DNA from: Methanobacteriota archaeon
GTDB taxonomy: Archaea > Halobacteriota > Methanomicrobia > Methanomicrobiales > Methanoculleaceae
Assembly (NCBI GenBank): GCA_023457135.1
Contig: JAEWMO010000158.1
Coordinates: 1-26,329, forward strand
DNA length: 26,329 nt
Reading direction: 5' to 3'
Part shown: positions 20,965-26,329 of the stretch, piece after piece
Layout: the number at the start of each line of letters is the position of its first letter
Position numbering within the stretch: the first letter of the stretch is position 1
Translations under genes and position numbers: made by a program
The notes under the pieces: generated by a model
Databases searched by the model: none
What the model was told of the DNA's origin: nothing
The model's input: only the letters and a program-made list of their open reading frames with translations

Positions 20965-22202
20965 CAGAGCACCTCCACGGCGTCGATGCCGGGGATGGTC
21001 CCGGCGCCGGCGGGAGCCTTCAGGACGACCCGCATCCCCCGGACCTTCGCCTCGCGGGCGAGCTGGATGAGGTGGCTCTTATCGCCCTCCGGGAGGAGGG
21101 AGTAGATCCGGACCTCGGCGGCCTCCGCCCGGCCGAACGCCGCCCTGACCGCGGCCGCAAAGGGTGCGGGGCTCTCGGCCGCGAACTTCGCGAGGATGCC
21201 GGAGAACCGTTCCCGGAACGCCCGATCTTCCGATCCCCGGCCGTTCATCCGGGCCCGGGCCGCGAGGACGGCGGGTCCCGGCGCCCGGTAGAGGGGGGTC
21301 CGGGGCTCGAGCGGGGCGAGCCCGCCGAGGGCTGCGACGGCCTCCCGGATATCCATGGTCCGGGGGAGGAACCGGACGACCTCGCCCCCGGCGACGACCA
21401 GGAGCGAGCAGCCGTCGCGGGCGTTGATCGCCCCCTCGACGGCGCCGCAGACGGCCATCGAGAACCGGGCAAAGGCTTCCGGGTCCCCGGTCCGGGCCGG
21501 GAGGTCGACGGCGATGAGGGGCGAGCCCCCCTCGAGCCCGGCCTGCTCCCGGACGTAGTAGGCATCGCGCCGGGCCGTGACCTTCCAGTCTATCTGGCCG
21601 GGGTCGTCGCCCGTCTGGTAGGGCCGGAACCCGCGGATGCCCTGGCCGGCAAGCGCCGCCCGCCGGTCCACCTCGGCGTCGCTCCCGGTGCCCCCCGTCC
21701 CCCGGCCGTTCTCCGCGGTCCCGGCGGGGAAGACCCGGAGGTGCGGGGCATCGTGCCGCCGGCAGACGAGATCGCGGGAGAAGAAGGCGTCGCGAGCGGA
21801 AAGGACGACGCCCCCGAACGCGGTCTCCCCCGGCGCCATGAGCCGGACGGTGTAGGTCGCGGTCTTCCCGGGTGGGGAGAGCGGGGCGTCGCCTGCCGCG
21901 ACCGCCGGCGGGAGGTCGCGGACCCGGACCGCCATCCCGGCCGGGGCGGCGAGGTCGGCCCGTACCCGGACGGTCGCCGCCGTCCCCTGCCGGAGGATCG
22001 TCCGGTCGACCTCGCGGGTCACGGCGAGCGAGTCTACCACGGCCGCGAGGTCCTGCTCGAACCGCCAGCCCCGCCAGAAGAGGAAGAGGGCGAGGGAGCC
22101 GGCGGCGAGCACCGCGGCCGGGTTTGCGAGGAGGAGCGCCGTGACGGTGAGGGCGAGGGCGAGCGCGGCAAGCCCGCCGGCGGTCCGGGTCGGCCGGATC
22201 AT
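20964..22202 (-). CDS. DUF58 domain protein (MoxR partner)
   Basis: 412-aa protein. Two N-terminal membrane segments (about 10-42), a beta-rich stretch (about 60-150), then the DUF58 block GIRGFRPYQTGDDPGQIDWK near residue 190 and ARRDAYYVREQ, followed by a von Willebrand A-like part (SPLIAVDLPARTGD) lacking a full MIDAS, as usual for DUF58. Proteins of this kind are encoded next to MoxR AAA ATPases in most bacteria and archaea and are thought to act with them as chaperone-like systems for assembly of envelope or enzyme complexes. ATG 22202 lies 2 nt after the MoxR stop. Confidence 0.92.
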   Translation of the reverse strand: MIRPTRTAGGLAALALALTVTALLLANPAAVLAAGSLALFLFWRGWRFEQDLAAVVDSLAVTREVDRTILRQGTAATVRVRADLAAPAGMAVRVRDLPPAVAAGDAPLSPPGKTATYTVRLMAPGETAFGGVVLSARDAFFSRDLVCRRHDAPHLRVFPAGTAENGRGTGGTGSDAEVDRRAALAGQGIRGFRPYQTGDDPGQIDWKVTARRDAYYVREQAGLEGGSPLIAVDLPARTGDPEAFARFSMAVCGAVEGAINARDGCSLLVVAGGEVVRFLPRTMDIREAVAALGGLAPLEPRTPLYRAPGPAVLAARARMNGRGSEDRAFRERFSGILAKFAAESPAPFAAAVRAAFGRAEAAEVRIYSLLPEGDKSHLIQLAREAKVRGMRVVLKAPAGAGTIPGIDAVEVL

Positions 22203-22204
22203 CC

Positions 22205-23176
22205 CTAGGACACCCCGACGCTCTCGACGATCTCGGCGACGACCGTCTCCACCGTGACCCCGGTGATCGCGGCCTCGCGGGTGAGGAGGATGCGGTGGCG
22301 CAGCGCCGGGAGGGCGAGAGCTCTGACATCGTCAGGGATGACGTAGTCGCGGCCGTTCAGGGCCGCCTTGACCCTCGAGCCCCGGAGGAGGGCGATGGAG
22401 GCACGGGAGCTCGCGCCGAGCCGGATGTCGCCGTGGGTCCGCGTGGCGAGGACGAGGTCGCGCATGTAGCCGAGGACCGCCTCGTCGACCCGGACTGCCT
22501 GGACGGTTGCGGCCATCGTCTGGACGTCCGCGGGGCTGAGGACGGGGGCGATCCGGTCCAGGTAGATCCGGATGTCCAGTTCCCCGGCCCGCTCCCGGCG
22601 GAGGACCTCGAGCTCGCTCTCGCCGTCGAGGTGGTTGAGGACGGAGCTGAACATGAACCGGTCGCACTGCGCCTCGATGAGCGGGAAGGTCCCCTCGGCC
22701 TCGTGGGGGTTCTGGGTGGCGATGACGAAGTAGGGGTCGGGGAGCGGGTAGGTCGTCCCGTCGATCGTCGCCTGGCGCTCGCTCATCGCCTCAAGGAGAG
22801 CACTCTGGGTCTTCGGGGTCAAACGGTTCATCTCGTCGACCATCAGGAAGTTCGTGAAGATCGGGCCCTTCTGGAGGATGAAGTCGCTTCTGCTCCGGTC
22901 GTAGATCCGGACCCCGATGATGTCGGCGGGCTGGATATCCACGGCCCCCTGGACCCGCCGGAACTCGTAGTCGATGAGCCGGGCGATGATCTTGCAGACC
23001 GTGGTCTTTGCGGTACCGGGTACTCCTTCGATGAGGAGGTGGCCGCCGCTGATCATGCTGATGAAGATCTCCTCGATGAGGGGCTGGTTTGCAACGACCA
23101 CCTGCTGGGCGGTCATCCTGATATCTTCGTAGGCGTTTGTAATCGCTTCGATCTGTCTGGTTTGGTCGTCAATCAT
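22205..23176 (-). CDS. MoxR family AAA+ ATPase
   Basis: 323-aa AAA+ ATPase of the MoxR group. Walker A GVPGTAKT at residues 51-58, Walker B FLMVDEMNR at about 110-118, sensor 1 in FVIATQNPHEAEGTFPLIEAQ, and the C-terminal lid with the family's GASSRASIALLRGSR. The MoxR group acts as ATP-driven chaperone in the insertion of cofactors or the assembly of large complexes; the client here is unknown. The start overlaps the end of the DUF4350 gene by 8 nt. Together with DUF58, DUF4350 and DUF4129-like proteins in one operon, an envelope role is likely. Confidence 0.94.
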   Translation of the reverse strand: MIDDQTRQIEAITNAYEDIRMTAQQVVVANQPLIEEIFISMISGGHLLIEGVPGTAKTTVCKIIARLIDYEFRRVQGAVDIQPADIIGVRIYDRSRSDFILQKGPIFTNFLMVDEMNRLTPKTQSALLEAMSERQATIDGTTYPLPDPYFVIATQNPHEAEGTFPLIEAQCDRFMFSSVLNHLDGESELEVLRRERAGELDIRIYLDRIAPVLSPADVQTMAATVQAVRVDEAVLGYMRDLVLATRTHGDIRLGASSRASIALLRGSRVKAALNGRDYVIPDDVRALALPALRHRILLTREAAITGVTVETVVAEIVESVGVS

Positions 23177-23990
23177 CTCTCTTCCTCCCGAAATGGTAGG
23201 CCACCGGCAGGACGGCCAGGGCGACGAGGGCTGCCGTGGCCGCCGGGGTCTCGCGGACCCAGGCTACGGCGTTGATGAGCGGGTTTGCGGTCCCGGTCCT
23301 GCTGTGGGCGGCGTCGATCAGGACCGGCTGAAGGTTCTGTATGAACTCCGGGTTCTCGGCGAGCATGGCGTTGACAAAGAGGCTCGCGTCGCCGAGCACC
23401 GTGAGGTTCCCCTCTCTCGCGCAGACCGCTGCGGTCCCGAAGGTCTCCTTGCCGCCGATCCGGCCGTCGCCGTCGATGTCGTCCCAGGTGAGGATCGAGG
23501 TCTCGAGGAGGGGCTCGCCGCCCTCGACCGCCGCGGGGCGGTTGACCCGGACGGTCTCGACGCCGGCAAAGAGGGTGTCGTTCCCGACGACCCGGACGGT
23601 GAAGAGCCCCGGGTCGGCGTGGTCGCGGTCGAGGCTCGCGAGGTTCCCGGGGCGGATGCGCATGCTGCTCCCGAGGTCAGCGAGGAGGCGGTTGGCGTTG
23701 CCGTCTTCATCGGCGACGAGGACCCGGCCGCCGGCATCGAGGAATAGCCGGAGGTAGCCGACCTCTTCTGCGGTGAAGGGCCGGTCCGGCGCGAGGATGA
23801 GGAGGGTTGCCGCGGGGTCGAGGCGCGCGAGGTCGCGGACCTCCTCCGCCGCGAGCGCCGAGGTGCCGTTCCAGCCGAGGTTGTAGCGGCTGAACTCCTC
23901 GGTCGTGGTCGTCGCGTGGGCGTATACCGCGCCGCCGGCGAGGAGGAGGATGAGGAGGACCGCCCAGGCCTCACGCTGCATCTTCGTCAC
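23169..23990 (-). CDS. DUF4350-type membrane protein with an EF-hand-like loop
   Basis: 273-aa protein with an N-terminal membrane segment (about 8-25) and a C-terminal one (about 248-266), enclosing an extracytoplasmic domain. The domain looks like DUF4350 (GATase1-like fold, LLILAPDRPFTAEEVGYL and FLDAGGRVLVADEDG). DIDGDGRIGGKE at residues 171-182 fits a calcium EF-hand loop with Asp171, Asp173, Asp175 and Glu182. DUF4350 proteins are commonly encoded with MoxR and DUF58. It overlaps its upstream neighbour by 20 nt and MoxR by 8 nt. Confidence 0.85.
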   Translation of the reverse strand: MTKMQREAWAVLLILLLAGGAVYAHATTTTEEFSRYNLGWNGTSALAAEEVRDLARLDPAATLLILAPDRPFTAEEVGYLRLFLDAGGRVLVADEDGNANRLLADLGSSMRIRPGNLASLDRDHADPGLFTVRVVGNDTLFAGVETVRVNRPAAVEGGEPLLETSILTWDDIDGDGRIGGKETFGTAAVCAREGNLTVLGDASLFVNAMLAENPEFIQNLQPVLIDAAHSRTGTANPLINAVAWVRETPAATAALVALAVLPVAYHFGRKRDD

Positions 23991-25557
23991 CCCCGAGGGC
24001 CTCCTCTTCCATCCTCAGGATCTCCTCGTCCGTCGGGACGTCGCCGGCGTAGCGGATCTTCTCATAGCGCTCGAAGAACCCGGCGTGGCGGGGGGCGATC
24101 CGGGCGCAGTCCCGCGGGGTCCTCGTGTCGGGGAGGCCGAGCCGGGCCCGCAGGGCCCGGAAGAGGACAGTCGCGGCCTCGCGGAGGGAGAGCCCCGCGA
24201 TGGATATTCGCGGTGGGGCTGCGGGTGCCTCCGGCTCCGGTGCCGGGGCTTCTGCCGCCGGCTGTATCGCCTCCGGCCGCTTCCGCCGGAGGTACCACCC
24301 GGTGCCGGCCGCTGCGGCAAGCGCTGCGACGAACGGAAGGACCGAGAGCCCCTCGCCCCGGACGGTGACCGTCTCCGTCGGGCTTTCGGAGGCGTTCAGG
24401 GGGTAGCCCGCGGCGTGGAACTCCGCCCGGAGGGTGTGCTCCCCGGCGGAAAGGACGATCTCTGTCCGGTAGGTGCCGTTCTGATCGGTCTCTGCGGCGG
24501 CGAGGGTTCCGTCATCGACCCTGACGAGGACCGGGGCGCCCGTGACCGGGAGGCCTGCGGCGGTCGTGAGGTTCCCGGTGCAGCCGACGGCCGTCGCGTT
24601 CACCTCCGCGGCGGCGAGGGTGATCATCGTGTCGCCTGCAAGGACCTCAAACGTCGCGACCTCGGAGTAGACCGCGCCCGCGACGGCGTAGGCGAGGTGC
24701 GGTCCGGCGGGGGTCCGGCCGACCCGGTAGAGGTAGCCGTAGATCCCGTCGTCACCGAGGGCGACGGTCGCGGCGCTCCTGCTGTCGACGTAGACCTCGA
24801 CCGGGGTCCCGGGCGTGCCGCCCGCGTAGCGGCCGGAGATCTGGAGGGCGTCGCCGTAGCGCCCTTCGGCCGGGGTGACCGCGATCCCGAGCGGGGACTT
24901 CACGGTGCCGCTGCTCTCCCGCCAGTCGTCCGCGGCATCGGCGACCTCGGCGAAGTGCTCGACGCTCTCCCGGTAGGGGGTGGCGTTGACCTCGTAGCGC
25001 TCCGCGATCCGGGTCGTCTCGGCCTCCCGCTTTGCGTAGGAGGCGAATCCCTCCCGCATCTTCTGCCGGAGGGCCTCGCCCTCGTAGGCGATGGCCATAC
25101 GTTGGCCCTCGTCGCCCTGGACCTCGATCTCGAGGCGTTTGAGGTCCTCGAACCGCCGGGTGTCGTTTAAGAGCGTCGCGAGGGCATCCTGGTTCTGCCG
25201 GTTGTTCTGCTGGAACTCGCCGATGTCGGTCCCGGAGACGTCGAGCGTGACGACGAGCCGGTCGAACTGCCGGGAGAGTTCGCTGTAGCGGGCGAGGTCG
25301 CGCTCGGCGCTCTCGTAGTCCTTGAGTTTGATCGTGAGGGCGAGGGTCCCGGTCTGGCCGAGGAGGTCGTCCATCAACGGGACGAGAGCGTCGGCGTTTC
25401 CCGGCGACCGTTTCTGGACGGTCGCGGGGTCGGCGTGGGCGGCGGTCGAGGTGTTTGCCGCCGTGTAGAGGATGGGGGAGGCGGCCTCTACCCCGAGGAG
25501 GAGGAGGACGAGGACGGCTGCCGCCGCGAGGATAGCATGCGAGGCCCGGGCGTTCAT
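23971..25557 (-). CDS. DUF4129-like membrane protein with extracytoplasmic Ig-like domains
   Basis: 528-aa protein. N-terminal membrane anchor (about 8-26), a long helical region with coiled-coil character (about 60-215: LARYSELSRQFDRL, RRFEDLKRLEIEV), two beta-sandwich Ig-like/carboxypeptidase-regulatory-like domains (about 220-400), a second membrane segment (about 405-422), a Pro/Ala/Glu-rich linker, then a small cytoplasmic domain (about 451-528) that fits DUF4129 (REAATVLFRALRARLGL, TPRDCARIAP, RYEKIRYAG). DUF4129 domains occur in MoxR/DUF58/transglutaminase operons; no transglutaminase is present here. The layout outside-sensor, membrane, inside-tail suggests a link between the envelope and the cytoplasmic MoxR ATPase (inference). 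Overlaps the gene in front by 4 nt. Confidence 0.82.
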   Translation of the reverse strand: MNARASHAILAAAAVLVLLLLGVEAASPILYTAANTSTAAHADPATVQKRSPGNADALVPLMDDLLGQTGTLALTIKLKDYESAERDLARYSELSRQFDRLVVTLDVSGTDIGEFQQNNRQNQDALATLLNDTRRFEDLKRLEIEVQGDEGQRMAIAYEGEALRQKMREGFASYAKREAETTRIAERYEVNATPYRESVEHFAEVADAADDWRESSGTVKSPLGIAVTPAEGRYGDALQISGRYAGGTPGTPVEVYVDSRSAATVALGDDGIYGYLYRVGRTPAGPHLAYAVAGAVYSEVATFEVLAGDTMITLAAAEVNATAVGCTGNLTTAAGLPVTGAPVLVRVDDGTLAAAETDQNGTYRTEIVLSAGEHTLRAEFHAAGYPLNASESPTETVTVRGEGLSVLPFVAALAAAAGTGWYLRRKRPEAIQPAAEAPAPEPEAPAAPPRISIAGLSLREAATVLFRALRARLGLPDTRTPRDCARIAPRHAGFFERYEKIRYAGDVPTDEEILRMEEEALGGDEDAA

Positions 25558-25820
25558 GCGGCAAGGATCTCCAGGATTTTTTGGGCGACGATGTAGGCGA
25601 AGAGGGCGACCCCGGCCGCGATGAGGTAGCCGAGATACCGCATGTAGCGGGGGCGCGAGAAGGCCCCGTCGATCAGGACCGCGACGACGAGGAGGCCGAT
25701 CAGCGAGAGGACAAAGAAGACCTCGAGGTCGAGCGTCCGGTTCAGGACCATGAAGAAGGCGACGATGATGAGCCAGGCTGCGAGTACGGCCGCTGCAGAG
25801 TATTTCTTCGCACTCGCCAT
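25554..25820 (-). CDS. Small membrane protein, 88 aa, first gene of MoxR operon
   Basis: Three hydrophobic segments: AAVLAAWLIIVAFFMVLN, LEVFFVLSLIGLLVVAVLI and YLGYLIAAGVALFAYIVA, with a basic loop SRPRYMRYL before the last. Family not recognised. ATG 25820 is preferred to the in-frame ATG at 25844, since CAGG lies next to it and the AT-rich promoter places the transcript start near 25842. Opens the seven-gene run that ends at 19892. Confidence 0.78.
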   Translation of the reverse strand: MASAKKYSAAAVLAAWLIIVAFFMVLNRTLDLEVFFVLSLIGLLVVAVLIDGAFSRPRYMRYLGYLIAAGVALFAYIVAQKILEILAA

Positions 25821-25857
25821 CCTGATTAAATTTCGGCTCTGCAAAAGATAATTCTAT

Positions 25858-25872
25858 TGAAATTATATTATT
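25858..25872 (-). promoter_or_regulatory. Promoter of the MoxR operon
   Basis: Minus strand AATAATATAATTTCA, the most AT-rich stretch in the window, about 45 nt before ATG 25820. No other promoter-like sequence is seen inside the operon, so all seven genes are likely transcribed from here. Confidence 0.5.
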
Positions 25873-25938
25873 TTGTGACGGGCCTGTGGGGGGATTTTGC
25901 TGGTGCCGGGACCGTGGCGGCGAGTTACAAGGAGTAGT

Positions 25939-26231
25939 TCACACCCGGATGCCTTCGGCCAGTGCCTGGAGGATGGACGGGTTGCCGCTCCGGACCAGTT
26001 CGGCGAACTCTTCCTCGGTGTAGCAGATCGGTTCGACCGGGAGATCGGTGAGATCGAGGATGGCTGCTGCCCGGCTTTGTGGAACCGCTCGTGAACGTCT
26101 CCGACGACGATCAGGTCGACATCGCTCCCCTCGTGGAAGTCGCCACGGGCAAACGACCCGTACAGGATGATGGCGGAGACGTGCCGGCGCGCCCGGATCT
26201 TTCGGGCAAGGTCCCGGACCTGCTCGATCAC
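25939..26231 (-). pseudogene. Frameshifted MNT-type nucleotidyltransferase of a HEPN/MNT pair
   Basis: The start GTG 26231 overlaps the HEPN stop as GTGA. The first part reads IEQVRDLARKIRARRH and then SAIILYGSFARGDFHEGSDVD, with the nucleotidyltransferase GS and DxD motifs intact. Near 26070-26080 (minus strand CACAAAGCCGGG) similarity moves to another frame: AAAILDLTDLPVEPICYTEE, ending at the stop at 25939. One missing base would restore a 97-aa protein, the usual size. In the unshifted frame the product would run on to 25863 with no likeness to the family. It may be a true pseudogene, a slippage site or a sequencing error. If truly broken, the partner HEPN would lack its usual neutraliser. 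Confidence 0.8.
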
Positions 26232-26329
26232 CCGGAGAGCGAGCGCCTCGCGGCACTGCAGATCGAGTCCGCGTGCTCGATGCATTCCTCGGCATCCTCC
26301 CTGTCATAGTATTCCGACGGCGTCAGGTT
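26228..26329 (-). CDS. HEPN domain protein (partial, C-terminal 33 residues)
   Basis: The right edge of the window carries the end of a gene reading LTPSEYYDREDAEECIEHAD and finishing in RRSLSG. The pattern (P-x-x-YY-x-R-x-DAEE-x-I) is the last helix of HEPN domain proteins encoded with MNT nucleotidyltransferases. Its TGA overlaps the GTG of the nucleotidyltransferase. The order HEPN first, transferase second is opposite to the pair at 7670-8342. The active part of the protein lies outside the window. Confidence 0.72.
   Translation of the reverse strand, partial: NLTPSEYYDREDAEECIEHADSICSAARRSLSG

Noticed and set aside
25863..25938. C-terminal run-on of the nucleotidyltransferase in its first frame
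   Set aside because: Residues after the frame change show no family likeness, while the other frame does; treated as non-coding.
1..26329. tRNA, rRNA, insertion sequence or prophage genes
   Set aside because: No cloverleaf, rRNA-like block, transposase or integrase motif was found on either strand by reading.

Overview
This window reads as chromosome of a high-GC methanogenic euryarchaeon, most likely Methanomicrobiales and close to Methanoculleus. The assignment is an inference from gene content: a small siroheme/[4Fe-4S] sulfite-reductase-like protein, a CxxC-x17-CxxC zinc protein, a YYY-type DUF2298 membrane protein, two UbiA-family prenyltransferases, a PT-rich surface protein, DUF1616, and a MoxR/DUF58 operon. 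Archaeal promoters (TATA-like boxes, several in the form AACCTTT(A/T)T) and GGTGA/AGGAG ribosome binding sites support it. No rRNA, tRNA, CRISPR array, insertion sequence or prophage was seen, and no gene-free stretch exceeds 300 bases.

Left part (1-7139): a minus-strand run encodes an AAA_32-type Lon protease, a NifS/IscS cysteine desulfurase and a phosphomannomutase cut by the left edge, packed with 4-nt or zero-nt junctions. Divergent from it is a four-gene plus-strand cluster: two NifX/ORP-type cofactor-binding proteins and two MinD-family ATPases, each with an inserted two-cluster ferredoxin segment. The neighbourhood as a whole points to iron-sulfur or metal-sulfur cluster handling.

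Middle part (7140-14704): a visibly lower-GC stretch carries a zinc-ribbon protein and a MNT/HepT toxin-antitoxin pair. It is followed by a small hypothetical gene, the sulfite-reductase-like protein, DUF2298, an exported PQQ-type sugar dehydrogenase with a cupredoxin behind it, and a MarR regulator with a GNAT acetyltransferase. The MarR-GNAT junction holds a perfect palindrome next to a TATA box and a long hairpin that includes the GNAT Shine-Dalgarno sequence.

Right part (14701-26329): two UbiA-family prenyltransferases bracket a DUF1294 protein and an unrecognised gene. A surface protein and DUF1616 protein follow, convergent with a tightly overlapped seven-gene minus-strand operon: small membrane protein, DUF4129-like receptor-like protein, DUF4350 protein, MoxR ATPase, DUF58, small membrane protein, Cys-rich membrane protein. 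This looks like one envelope-associated MoxR machine. The right edge has a HEPN/nucleotidyltransferase pair in which the nucleotidyltransferase is frameshifted.
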